Below, piece after piece: positions 44,101 through 52,361 of a stretch of DNA of 64,000 nucleotides. Both the position numbers and the translations under genes were made by a program. Where the stretch lies: the NCBI RefSeq assembly GCF_022637455.1, contig NZ_CP093341.1:62001-126000 (forward strand). The letters are read 5' to 3'. The notes under the pieces were generated by a model. The model was given only the letters and a program-made list of their open reading frames with translations, was not told where the DNA came from and ran no database searches. Source of the stretch: Lysobacter sp. S4-A87 (GTDB lineage: Bacteria > Pseudomonadota > Gammaproteobacteria > Xanthomonadales > Xanthomonadaceae). Each line of letters starts with the position of its first letter. The first letter of the stretch is position 1.

Positions 44101-47100
44101 AACGGCATCGCGATCGGCAACACCAGCCAGGTCAACTCGGTCGACGGTCTCGCGCTGGGCACCAACGCGGTAGTGGCCGCGAACGACCCCAGCGGCACTC
44201 CGATGAGCCGCGGCATCGCGATCGGCAACAACAGTCGCGCCAACAATTCCGATGCGACGGCGGTCGGCGCCAACGCGATCGCCAATGGCCAGAACAGCGT
44301 CGCCTTCGGTACCGCATCGAACGCGCAGGGGCCGCAGGCCAGCGCGATCGGGCAGAACGCCCGAGCCATCGGCAGCAATTCGGTGGCACTGGGCACGTCG
44401 GCGCTGGCGCAGGGCAATGTCAGCACGGCACTCGGCCAGAACGCGACCGCGACCGGTTCATTGAGCGTCGCACTCGGACAATCGGCTGACGCCACCGCCA
44501 GCGAGTCGCTGGCCGTGGGCAACAACGCCCAGGCGACCGGATCCAACTCGACGTCGCTCGGGCGGTCGGCCAACGCCTCGCAGGCGGGCTCGCTGGCGTT
44601 GGGCGCCGACACCGTCGCTTCGGCGGTCGACGCGTTCGCCGGCGGTCGCGGCAGCGCCGCGGTCGGAATCGGCAGCACCGCATTGGGTGCCGCCAGCCGC
44701 GCGGCAGGTCCGGACGACACGGCGGTGGGCAGCGGTGCCCAGGTGCTGGCCGATCAGAGCACGGCAGTCGGTGCAGACAGCACGATCGCTGTCGGTGCAG
44801 TCCAGTCATCGGCGTTTGGAGCGACCAGCAATGTCGCCGCTGCGCAAGGTACGGCGCTCGGCTTCGGTACCAGCGTCACCGGCGTTGGCGGCGTGGCGCT
44901 TGGCACCGGCTCGGTGGCCAATCGCGGCAATGCAGTCTCGGTCGGGACCGCGGCGTCGCAGCGGCAGATCATCAACGTCGCCGCGGGCACCGCGCCGACC
45001 GATGCGGTCAATGTCAGCCAGCTCTCGACGGCTACCAGCGGGCTGCGCTATTTCAAGGCCGCCGGGCTCAACAATGGCAGCGACGACGCGCAGGCCACCG
45101 GCTTGGTATCGGTCGCGGCCGGCGCCAGCGCGATCGCCAACCAGGAGAGCACCACGGCAATCGGCAGCGACGCACAAGCCACTGCCGCGTTCGCCACGGC
45201 GCTGGGCCGCTCGGCCCATGCCTTCGGCACCGCATCGACGTCGCTGGGCCAGTTCAGCCAGACCGACGGAATCAACTCGGTGGCCGTCGGCGCGGATTCG
45301 TGGGCGCAAGCCGACAGCGCCATCGCGGTCGGGCAGGCGAGCATCGCCCGCGGCGTGGGCAGCATTGCCATCGGCCGCACCAGCATTGCCGCCGGACCGG
45401 ACGACACGACGGTCGGCAATAACGCCAGGGTCGAGGCCGACCAGGGCACGTCCATCGGCGCCGGTGCGGTCATCGCCAGCGGCGCCAGCCAGGCCTCGGC
45501 ACTGGGTGCGACCAGCAGCGTGACCGCAGCGCAGGGCACGGCACTGGGCTTCGGCAGCAGTGTTACGGCGATCAATGCCGTGGCGCTCGGCGCAGGCTCG
45601 GTTGCCGACCAGGCCGGAACGGTTTCGGTCGGCACGGTCGGCGGCGAACGCCGGATCGTGAATGTCGCCGTCGGCATTGCGCCGACGGATGCAGTAAACG
45701 TCAGCCAGCTCAACACTGCCGTGGCCGGAAATCGCCACTTCAAGGCGCAGAGCACGGTGTTGGGTGATGACGCCATCGCCAGCGGCCTGGGCTCGATGGC
45801 GGCGGGCGCACTGGCCGAAGCCAGCGGCTTGCGTTCGGTCGCGGTCGGCAGCGACAGCACCGCCAGTGGCGACCTGTCGATGGCCGTCGGCGGTGATTCA
45901 CTCGCCAGCGGCACCGGATCGATGGCCCTCGGGCGGCTCGCGCAGGCCACCGGTGACGGCAGTGTGGCGCTAGGCATCGGTTCGGTTGCCGATCGCGGCA
46001 GCGCTCTGTCGCTCGGCACGGCCGGCAACGAACGGCAGATCATCCACGTCGCCGCGGGCACGGCGCCGACGGATGCGGTCAACGTCAGCCAGCTGGCCGA
46101 TGCAACCACCGACAACCGGTATTTCCAGGCAGACGGCCTCAACGATGGCAGTGACGATGCGCAGGTCGCGGTCGGCACGCGCGCGGTTGCGATGGGCGCC
46201 TTGTCCAATGCCAGTGGTGCCAACAGCGTGGCCATCGGCATGCAGGCGACGGCCTCGGCCAGTGGCGCGTTCGCGGCCGGGTTCGCGGCCAACGCCTCCA
46301 CCGAAGGCGCGGTCGCCATCGGCCGCAATGCCGCGGCCGGAGGCGGGGCATCGGTGTCCATCGGCGATGGCAACACCGCCAGCGGCAATGGCGCGGTGGC
46401 CATCGGCGATCCCAATGTCGCCACCGGTGATGGCGCCGTTGCGCAGGGCCTGGACAACACCGCCACCGGCAACGGTGCGCTGGCCGTGGGCCACACCAAC
46501 AGCGCCATCGGCCAAGGGGCGGTTGCGCTGGGCTTCCAGTCGCAGGCGCAGCAGGCCGGTGCACTGGCCATTGGCGACACGGCGGTGTCGTCGGTGACCG
46601 GCGCGGTCGCGCTGGGTTCCGGATCGGTCTCCGATCGCGCACTCGCGCCGACCACCGGATCGATCCCGACCGGGTCGACCGCCATACCCATCGACACCAC
46701 CGATGCGACGCTGCTTGGCGCGGTCTCGGTCGGTTCGGGGACGTCGTATCGCCAGATCACCCACGTCGCCGACGGCACGCAAGCCCAGGACGCGGTGACG
46801 ATCCGGCAGTTGCAGGGTGCGTTGAACGCGGTCACCACGACCAGTTCGACCTACTTCCACGCCAACTCCGTTCTCGGCGATTCGCTCGCGGTCGGAACCG
46901 ATTCGATCGCCGTCGGCCCGACCACCGTGGTCAACAGCGACAACGGCATCGGCATCGGCAATGGCGCCGTGATCGACGCGGCCGCACCGGGTGCGATAGC
47001 AATCGGCCGCGACACGCAGGTGTTGCTTGCCTCCGGCGTCGCCGTTGGTAGCCAGGCGCAGGTCACCGCCGAGCAGGGCGTGGCGCTGGGTGCCGGTTCA

Positions 47101-48096
47101 ACCGCGAATCACGCCCTGAGCGTGGCGCTGGGTTCGGCGTCGCAGACCACGGTCGGTGCGCAGAGCGGCTATACCGCCTATGCGCTGGCCGCACCGCAGA
47201 ACTCGTTCGGCGAGGTCTCGGTGGGCAGTGCGGGGGCGGAGCGCAAGGTCACCAATGTCGCAGCGGGCAGCGCCGCCACGGATGCGGTCAACGTCGGCCA
47301 GCTGTCGACGATGAGCCAGAACGTGGTGGCGATGTTCGGCGGTGGTGCGGCGGTTGGCCCGGGTGGAGCCATCACGCCGCCCAGCTACACCATCGGCGGC
47401 AACGTGTTCAACGATGTCGGCAACGCCTTGGCCAACCTGGACGGTCGCGTGACCAGTATCGAGGTCAACGGCAGCGGTGGTGGCCCTGGCCGGGATCCGC
47501 GGTTTGCCGCCAACGGCGACCGCGCCACGGCTTCGGCGACCGGCAGCAACAGCGTGGCCGCCGGCGATGGTGCCAGTGCGACCGCGGCCAACAGCGTTGC
47601 CGTCGGCGCGAACTCGGTCGCTGACCGTGCCAACACGGTCTCGGTCGGCTCCACCGGCAATGCGCGCCAGGTGGTCAATGTGGCGCAGGGAACCGCGGCG
47701 ACCGATGCGGTCAACGTGCAGCAGATGTCCAACCAGGCAGCGGTGACGCTCAACCAGGCCAACGCCTACACCGACCAGCAGATCAACCAGATCGTCACCC
47801 TGCCGATGCAGGCGATCGAGGACCTGCGCGGCGAGGTCAACGACGAGTTCCGCGCGACCGACCAGCGCATCAACCGCCAGGGCGCGATGACCGCGGCGAT
47901 GGTGCACATGGCCAGCAGCGCGGCCAACATCCAGACCCTCAACCGTGTTTCGGTCGGTGCCGGTTATGCGGAAGGAGAGGAAGCACTGGCGGTGGGCTAC
48001 CAGCGGCTGGTCAAGCGCAACGTCTCGCTGTCGGTGGGCGCGGCGTTCAGTGGCAGCGAGCAGTCGGCCGGCGTCGGTATCGGCATCGGCTGGTGA
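41164..48096 (+). CDS. Giant trimeric autotransporter adhesin (YadA family, type Vc secretion)
   Basis: The 2310-residue protein has an extended signal region (His-rich STHAHHHHAAAG, then VRLRNLAVVIGLLLATPHAMG). A very long head follows, built from 14-residue Hep_Hag repeats of the SVAVGxxAxAxGxxAxALG type. Eight neck motifs of the form IVNVAxGTAPTDAVNVSQL lie near 42.79, 43.50, 44.96, 45.65, 46.03, 46.75, 47.24 and 47.67 kb. Six are followed by a RYFQAxGLNDGSDDAQ-like insert. A short coiled coil (QANAYTDQQINQ) and the C-terminal membrane-anchor barrel (SVGAGYAEGEEALAVGYQRL to GIGIGW) end it. Trimers export their own passenger and bind hosts or surfaces. GGGAG 7 bases before ATG 41164 sets the start. 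Three large head modules are near-duplicates (about 43.0, 44.7, 45.4 kb). Confidence 0.97.
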   Translation: MSTHAHHHHAAAGSRASSSVRLRNLAVVIGLLLATPHAMGANTAINGGFNQSTTGTGSGYAFGSHGSVVLNGDEDFCGADNVIGRSNQTTGITADQEYLRFESNQAFGVFHPYGTSTTQVLWTGDGQTTNNIGYMGATTSGASNRLSQAFGVYSFATGCGAYATGNYSVAFGNNATATAGGAQAFGNSALASGIGSVAVGISSASTGVSSVAMGSRATASGDHALALGYRSTAVAADSVAIGPSATANTASSMAVGSLATATGTNTIALGASALGSANAATAVGSNAQAALNSVSVGQAALSNGGSSVAVGQGSQSAGLEATAVGQLSIASAQNSSALGQNSQATGVQGTALGESTVASGPQSSALGQAARATVANTTAVGQNAAATGVRAMAVGQGSAANSQDAMAVGQAAQALAINTSAVGQAANASAIGATALGFQSGASGLRATALGNNSRATQTASTAVGGWIDRNGNGLVEAGEFTSATATDATALGTASTASAADATALGFSATASAINSVALGTGSIADQANTVSVGTAAAQRKIVNLAPGTAATDGVNVSQLDAVIQTTDGIRYFQADGLGDGTDDAQVTAGTNGVAVGSSATATGAGAVAVGASAFAAGPGDLAVGSNASVLADQSTAVGSDSVIAVGATQASAFGATSNVSGAQGTALGFGASVTADGAIAVGSQSAASGSNAVALGLGTQAIGSGSTALGGGAIVQSDGSVAVGNGAGVIGGATQATAIGTGAFVADTGSNAVALGANSVADQASTVSVGSAGSERRIVNVAAGTAPTDAVNVSQLGAVTGDTRYFQAEGLNDGSDDAQAIGSRSIASGPNSVASGQSSMAIGYRSNASSTLGVAIGSWNDTNANGIVDAGEVTQATGAGGVAVGSAAQSNGFGSVAIGSSSRGLVDASTAVGTDSEASGLGGAAFGYQSRATTTASTALGAGAAATGIRSTAVGTLSVASGDNTIGIGFQSSSVGANGIAIGNTSQVNSVDGLALGTNAVVAANDPSGTPMSRGIAIGNNSRANNSDATAVGANAIANGQNSVAFGTASNAQGPQASAIGQNARAIGSNSVALGTSALAQGNVSTALGQNATATGSLSVALGQSADATASESLAVGNNAQATGSNSTSLGRSANASQAGSLALGADTVASAVDAFAGGRGSAAVGIGSTALGAASRAAGPDDTAVGSGAQVLADQSTAVGADSTIAVGAVQSSAFGATSNVAAAQGTALGFGTSVTGVGGVALGTGSVANRGNAVSVGTAASQRQIINVAAGTAPTDAVNVSQLSTATSGLRYFKAAGLNNGSDDAQATGLVSVAAGASAIANQESTTAIGSDAQATAAFATALGRSAHAFGTASTSLGQFSQTDGINSVAVGADSWAQADSAIAVGQASIARGVGSIAIGRTSIAAGPDDTTVGNNARVEADQGTSIGAGAVIASGASQASALGATSSVTAAQGTALGFGSSVTAINAVALGAGSVADQAGTVSVGTVGGERRIVNVAVGIAPTDAVNVSQLNTAVAGNRHFKAQSTVLGDDAIASGLGSMAAGALAEASGLRSVAVGSDSTASGDLSMAVGGDSLASGTGSMALGRLAQATGDGSVALGIGSVADRGSALSLGTAGNERQIIHVAAGTAPTDAVNVSQLADATTDNRYFQADGLNDGSDDAQVAVGTRAVAMGALSNASGANSVAIGMQATASASGAFAAGFAANASTEGAVAIGRNAAAGGGASVSIGDGNTASGNGAVAIGDPNVATGDGAVAQGLDNTATGNGALAVGHTNSAIGQGAVALGFQSQAQQAGALAIGDTAVSSVTGAVALGSGSVSDRALAPTTGSIPTGSTAIPIDTTDATLLGAVSVGSGTSYRQITHVADGTQAQDAVTIRQLQGALNAVTTTSSTYFHANSVLGDSLAVGTDSIAVGPTTVVNSDNGIGIGNGAVIDAAAPGAIAIGRDTQVLLASGVAVGSQAQVTAEQGVALGAGSTANHALSVALGSASQTTVGAQSGYTAYALAAPQNSFGEVSVGSAGAERKVTNVAAGSAATDAVNVGQLSTMSQNVVAMFGGGAAVGPGGAITPPSYTIGGNVFNDVGNALANLDGRVTSIEVNGSGGGPGRDPRFAANGDRATASATGSNSVAAGDGASATAANSVAVGANSVADRANTVSVGSTGNARQVVNVAQGTAATDAVNVQQMSNQAAVTLNQANAYTDQQINQIVTLPMQAIEDLRGEVNDEFRATDQRINRQGAMTAAMVHMASSAANIQTLNRVSVGAGYAEGEEALAVGYQRLVKRNVSLSVGAAFSGSEQSAGVGIGIGW
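42568..42603 (+). other. EF-hand calcium-binding loop 1 inside the adhesin head
   Basis: Residues 469-480 read DRNGNGLVEAGE: Asp-x-Asn-x-Asn-Gly with hydrophobic position 8 and Glu at position 12, a canonical EF-hand loop. It interrupts the regular Hep_Hag repeat (GGWI before, FTSATATDATALG after). Confidence 0.75.
43750..43785 (+). other. EF-hand calcium-binding loop 2 inside the adhesin head
   Basis: Residues 863-874 read DTNANGIVDAGE with the same ligand pattern as loop 1. It is again placed after a SW-N insertion in the head repeat and before VTQATGAGGVAVG. Confidence 0.75.
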
Positions 48097-48103
48097 TCGC
48101 GCA

Positions 48104-48132
48104 AGCGTCCCGGTCTCCGCGACCGGGACGCT
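48104..48132 (+). terminator. Terminator-like hairpin after the adhesin
   Basis: AGCGTCCCGGTC and its complement form a 12-bp perfect stem with a TCCGC loop, 7 bases after the stop. There is no strong T run. Confidence 0.6.
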
Positions 48133-48212
48133 ATGTTGCACACCGCGGCGGCGAGGCCGACGCCGTCGCCATGTACCATGCCCGGCTACGTCAACCCAAT
48201 TCGAGGCAAGGC

Positions 48213-48722
48213 ATGTCCATTTCGATGTACGACGCGTCGGTTCCGGTGTTCAGGCAGATGCTCGGCGCCATGGCCGGCCTGCTGGAAAAGGCCGAGGCCT
48301 ACGCCGGCGAGAAGAAGATCGACGGCGGCGTGCTGCTGCAGGCGCGGCTGTTCCCGGACATGTTCCCGCTGGTGCGCCAGGTGCAGATCGCCTGCGATTT
48401 CGCCAAGAGCGTCCCGGCGCGCCTGGCCGACGTCGAGGTTCCGGCCTACGACGACACCGAGCAGGACTTCGCCCAGCTGCATGCGCGCATTGCGCGCACG
48501 CTGGCCTTCATGGACGGCCTCGACCCGCTGCTGTTCGAAGGCAGCCAGGAGCGCGAGATTGTGCTGCGTCCGGGCACGCCGAAGGAGCGTCGCTTCACCG
48601 GCCAGGCCTACCTGCTGCACTATGGCCTGCCGCAGTTCTACTTCCACGTTACAACCGCATATGCCCTGCTGCGCCACAACGGCGTTGCGGTGGGCAAGCT
48701 GGATTTCATGGGCGTGCGCTGA
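48213..48722 (+). CDS. DUF1993 family protein
   Basis: The 169-residue protein begins SMYDASVPVFRQMLGAMAGL and includes LLQARLFPDMFPLVRQVQIA and LPQFYFHVTTAYALLRHNGV, the DUF1993 pattern (a DinB-like four-helix bundle with a His-containing ending). Function unknown. ATG 48213 fits the family start; the frame opens earlier with Arg-rich residues. Confidence 0.9.
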   Translation: MSISMYDASVPVFRQMLGAMAGLLEKAEAYAGEKKIDGGVLLQARLFPDMFPLVRQVQIACDFAKSVPARLADVEVPAYDDTEQDFAQLHARIARTLAFMDGLDPLLFEGSQEREIVLRPGTPKERRFTGQAYLLHYGLPQFYFHVTTAYALLRHNGVAVGKLDFMGVR

Positions 48723-48746
48723 TCTGAAGTCCCGGGAGTCGAGGCG

Positions 48747-49400
48747 ATGTCCGGCGTCGATCTGACCGTTGGCATGGAGCACAGGGAGCGGGCGCTGGTC
48801 CGCAACCTGGGGACTGTCGCGCTGGTGGCCATTGCCTGGTTCCTTGCCACCGTCGTCGCGCTGCAGGTGCTGCGCGACGATCTCGACTGGATCCGGGTGC
48901 CGCTGAGCTTCTATCTCGTCGGGCCGTACGGGCCCTGGCTGCAGTTCGCCTACATCGCCCTGGCCAGCGCGATCGCGATGCTGGCCATTGGCTACTACCG
49001 CGTCATCCGCACGCCCGGCGGCAAGGCGGTGCTGTCTCTGTTCATGCTCGGTGCCGTGGCGCTGGCCATCACCGCCCAGGCCGAAACCGATCTTGGCGGC
49101 GGGCGCGAACTGACCCTGGGCGCCTACATCCACGCCATCTCCGCGCCCCTGGCATTCCTCGGCACGACCCTGGGGATGCTGTGGCAGTCCTGGCGCTTCC
49201 GCGCGGACCCGCGCTGGCGGCGCTGCTTTGCCATCGCCTTCGGTCTGGCGGTGGTCTGCTTCGGCGCGCTGTGGGCGCATGCGCTGTTGCGCGATCTGCC
49301 CCGCGGCCTGAGCCAGAAGGCCGTGGTCCTGGCGATCCTCGCCTGGCTGGCCCTGGCGGCCAGATGGCTGCGCCAGGCGCCGCTGATGAATCGAGATTAA
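48747..49400 (+). CDS. DUF998 membrane protein
   Basis: The 217-residue protein has six hydrophobic segments. SFYLVGPYGPWLQFAYIALA and HAISAPLAFLGTTLGML are typical of DUF998. Function unknown. It begins 24 bases after the DUF1993 stop. Confidence 0.87.
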   Translation: MSGVDLTVGMEHRERALVRNLGTVALVAIAWFLATVVALQVLRDDLDWIRVPLSFYLVGPYGPWLQFAYIALASAIAMLAIGYYRVIRTPGGKAVLSLFMLGAVALAITAQAETDLGGGRELTLGAYIHAISAPLAFLGTTLGMLWQSWRFRADPRWRRCFAIAFGLAVVCFGALWAHALLRDLPRGLSQKAVVLAILAWLALAARWLRQAPLMNRD

Positions 49401-49447
49401 TCAATCACTTGGGCGGTGGGTCGGGTCGCTCCCCGACGGCGCTTACA

Positions 49448-50197
49448 ATGCGCACCATGCTGCTCAATATCGCCGCCTACCACTTCACCCCCATCCAGCA
49501 CCCCCAGGACCTTGCCGCACAGCTGCAAGCGCGTGCGCAGGACCTGGGCCTGCGCGGCTCCATGCTGGTGGCCGGTGAGGGCATCAACCTGTTCCTGGCC
49601 GGAACCGACGCCGCCATCCACGGTTTCCTCGACGCCTTGCGTGTGCAGGACGGCTTTGCCGATCTCATCGTCAAGTTCAGCCGCAGCCGGCGCCAGCCGT
49701 TCGCGCGGCTGAAGGTGAAGGTCAAGCCGGAGATCATCAGCTTCCGCCGCGACAATGCTTCACCGCTGACGGGACGGGCACCAGCAGTGCTGCCCGAAAC
49801 GCTGGCGCGCTGGCTGGACCAGGGCCACGACGATGCCGGCAAGCGCGTGGTGATGCTCGACACGCGCAACCGCGAGGAGTTCGGCTACGGCACGTTCAAC
49901 GAAGCGCTGACCCTGCCGATCGACAACTTCACCGACCTGCCGCAGGCGCTGGAACCGCATCGCGAAGCACTGAGCGACGCCACGGTGGTGAGCTTCTGCA
50001 CCGGCGGCATCCGTTGCGAGAAGGCCGCGCTGTGGATGCAGGCGGAGGGAATGAGCAACGTATTGCAGCTCGATGGCGGCATTCTGGGGTACTTTGAACG
50101 CGTTGGCGGTCGCCATTACGACGGTCGCTGCTTCGTGTTCGACGAGCGCGTGGCGCTCGACCCGGGACTGCAACCCCTGATCGATGACGCTGCCTGA
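49448..50197 (+). CDS. trhO: tRNA uridine(34) hydroxylase TrhO (rhodanese-like)
   Basis: The 249-residue protein has an N-terminal acylphosphatase-like domain (LVAGEGINLFLAGT), RLKVKVKPEII and a rhodanese domain with LDTRNREEFGYGTFNEALTL and the Cys loop SFCTGGIRCEKAA. TrhO hydroxylates U34 of certain tRNAs with O2. This member is shorter than E. coli YceA because it lacks the C-terminal Cys-rich extension. ATG 49448 is used; ATG 49457 is possible. Confidence 0.92.
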   Translation: MRTMLLNIAAYHFTPIQHPQDLAAQLQARAQDLGLRGSMLVAGEGINLFLAGTDAAIHGFLDALRVQDGFADLIVKFSRSRRQPFARLKVKVKPEIISFRRDNASPLTGRAPAVLPETLARWLDQGHDDAGKRVVMLDTRNREEFGYGTFNEALTLPIDNFTDLPQALEPHREALSDATVVSFCTGGIRCEKAALWMQAEGMSNVLQLDGGILGYFERVGGRHYDGRCFVFDERVALDPGLQPLIDDAA

Positions 50198-50282
50198 GGG
50201 CAGTCGAGCGCGGTCCGGTGGTTGCCGCCGGACGTTTGCCGACGGCGCCTGCGCCGCGGAACCCTGACAAGTGAGGACACTG

Positions 50283-50957
50283 ATGGCACCAGCACGAGTG
50301 ATCGAAACTGCGGCCGATAGTCGGCGCGTCAGCAGGCACGCAAGCAGGCACATCGCCTTGTCCATGGTGGCAGCCGCCACGCTGCTGCTGGCCGCGTGCG
50401 AGAAGCAGGCGCCGGTCAACAGTGCCCCGCCGGAGGAAATCACCGCACCCGCACCGGCCGCCAACCCGCAGCCGGACGTCAACGCCGAGCCGGTCGAGCG
50501 CGCTGCACCGCCGATGGTCAAGGCCGTGGCGATGGGCGAGTTCGAGCCGGGCAATCCGGTGGCGACGGCGGTGACGGGCAAGCTCACGATCGAAGACAAC
50601 ATGATGCGTGGCGACAACGGCGCCAGCTTCACCACCGAGCGCGTGGCGATCGTCAATGGCGCCGACCAGTACTCGCCAGGCAGCACCTATGCCCAGGCGA
50701 TGATGGTGGCGGCCGACCAGGAAATCGAACTGCGCCGCGTGCTCGAGGAAACACCGCCGACGCAGATGCCGTCGAATGCCATGTGCGGCGGCAGCCAGAC
50801 CGGCTTCATCGCATTGGCCAAGGTGAAGGAGGCCGGCGGCGACATGGTCAAGGTGATCGGCCTGAAGGGCAGCGACATGCCGGCGGCGAGCGCCAAGGGT
50901 ATCGAGCTGTGCGCGTGCACGATGTACCTCGCGGCCGTCGCGCCGCCGAAGGCCTGA
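50283..50957 (+). CDS. Lipoprotein of unknown function
   Basis: The 224-residue protein has an unusually long basic n-region followed by SMVAAATLLLAAC, a lipobox with Cys39 as the modified residue. The mature part starts with a Pro/Ala linker; its folded part has SPGSTYAQAMMVAADQEIEL, CGGSQTGFIALAKVK and an ending with CAC. GAGG lies 6 bases before ATG 50283. It is probably anchored to the outer membrane. No homologue recognised. Confidence 0.7.
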   Translation: MAPARVIETAADSRRVSRHASRHIALSMVAAATLLLAACEKQAPVNSAPPEEITAPAPAANPQPDVNAEPVERAAPPMVKAVAMGEFEPGNPVATAVTGKLTIEDNMMRGDNGASFTTERVAIVNGADQYSPGSTYAQAMMVAADQEIELRRVLEETPPTQMPSNAMCGGSQTGFIALAKVKEAGGDMVKVIGLKGSDMPAASAKGIELCACTMYLAAVAPPKA

Positions 50958-50976
50958 GCGTTACCGCGGGGGCGCG

Positions 50977-52218
50977 CTAGCGCAGCCAGTCAACCGCGCC
51001 GCGTCCGGCGCGCAGGCCGCTGGCGAAGCAGGCGGTCAGCAGATAGCCACCTGTCGGCGCTTCCCAGTCGAGCATCTCGCCCGCGCAGAACAAGCCCGGC
51101 ATTGAGCGGATCATCAGCGCGTCATCGAGCGCTTCCAGGCGCACGCCGCCGGCGCTGCTGATCGCTTCGGCGATCGGACGCGGACGCAGCAACCGGAGTG
51201 GCAGTCGCTTGATCGTGCGTGCCAGCACCGCATCATCGTGCAGCGCCTGCTGGTCCAGCACCTCATGCAGCAACCCGGCCTTCACGCCCGCGATGCCGGC
51301 GTGGCGCCGCAGGTGCTCGCTCAGGCTGCGGCCGCCGCGCGGGCGGGCCAGATCGTGTTGCAGGCGCGGCAGGTCGCGGCCCGGTGCCAGGTCCAGTTCG
51401 ATGCGGGCCTCGCCGTGGGCGGCGATCGCATCGCGCAACGTCGCCGACAGGGCATAGACCAGGCTGCCTTCGATACCGGTCGCGGTGACGACGCATTCGC
51501 CCTGGAGTTCGTGGTGCACACCGGAGGCATCGCGCCAGTGGGCGACGACCGGTTTCAGCGGCGCGCCGGCATGGCGGGTGGCGAAGTGCTCGCTCCAGCC
51601 GATGTCGAATCCGCAGTTGGACGGTTGCAGCGGGGCGACGTCGACGCCGCGCGCCAGCAGCAGCTCCTGCCAGGCACCGTCCGAGCCGAGCTCGGGCCAA
51701 CTGCCACCGCCGAGCGCCAGGACGGTGGCGTCGCAGCGCAGGACGACTTCGCCATCGGGCGTGCCGAAACGCAGGGCGCCGTCATCCGTCCAGCCCAGCC
51801 AGCGGTGCTGCACGTGGAAGCTCACACCCGATTCGCGCAGCCGCCGCACCCAGCCGCGCAGCAGCGGCGCTGCCTTGCGGTCCATCGGGAACACCCTGCC
51901 TGACGTGCCGACATAGGTTTCGATGGCGAACCCGCTGCGCGCCCATTCGCGCAAGGCATCGGCATCGAAATCGTCGAGCCAGGCGGCGACTTCGCTGCGG
52001 CGCGAACCGTAGCGCAGGTCGAACCCGGGCCGCGGCTCGCCGTGGGTGAGGTTGAGGCCGCCCTTGCCGGCGATCAGGAATTTGCGGCCGACCGAGCCCT
52101 TGCCTTCGAACAGGTCCACCTGCAGTCCCGACGCGCGGGCGACTTCAGCCGCCATCAGGCCGGCGGGGCCACCGCCGATGATGGCCAGGCGAGCAGGGGG
52201 GCGGGTCTGGGAGGGCAT
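50977..52218 (-). CDS. FAD-dependent oxidoreductase of the BaiN/HI0933 group (TIGR03862-like)
   Basis: The 413-residue protein starts with LAIIGGGPAGLMAAEVARAS (FAD motif) and GRKFLIAGKGGLNLTH; the C-terminus has PGLFCAGEMLDWEAPTGGYL. TIGR03862 members are flavoproteins of unknown reaction. A second, more distant member of the same superfamily is encoded at 60835-62025. Its stop lies close to the convergent lipoprotein gene. Confidence 0.9.
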   Translation of the reverse strand: MPSQTRPPARLAIIGGGPAGLMAAEVARASGLQVDLFEGKGSVGRKFLIAGKGGLNLTHGEPRPGFDLRYGSRRSEVAAWLDDFDADALREWARSGFAIETYVGTSGRVFPMDRKAAPLLRGWVRRLRESGVSFHVQHRWLGWTDDGALRFGTPDGEVVLRCDATVLALGGGSWPELGSDGAWQELLLARGVDVAPLQPSNCGFDIGWSEHFATRHAGAPLKPVVAHWRDASGVHHELQGECVVTATGIEGSLVYALSATLRDAIAAHGEARIELDLAPGRDLPRLQHDLARPRGGRSLSEHLRRHAGIAGVKAGLLHEVLDQQALHDDAVLARTIKRLPLRLLRPRPIAEAISSAGGVRLEALDDALMIRSMPGLFCAGEMLDWEAPTGGYLLTACFASGLRAGRGAVDWLR

Positions 52219-52361
52219 CGGCGGGAAGGCTGCGGGGGAGGGGAATTATGCCTGCTTGGCCAGGTTGCCTTGGCATGCCCCCTTGTGCGGCAAAGGACGG
52301 GGCTTGGGGCGTGGGCGCACTTTGGCTAAGGTGGCCTCATCCCTGGGGAGCAGATCAACGC

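Noticed and set aside
45048-46838. Long minus-strand frames opposite the adhesin
   Set aside because: They mirror the repeated adhesin codons (repeats of APNA, PTATE etc.) and have no start signal or motif.
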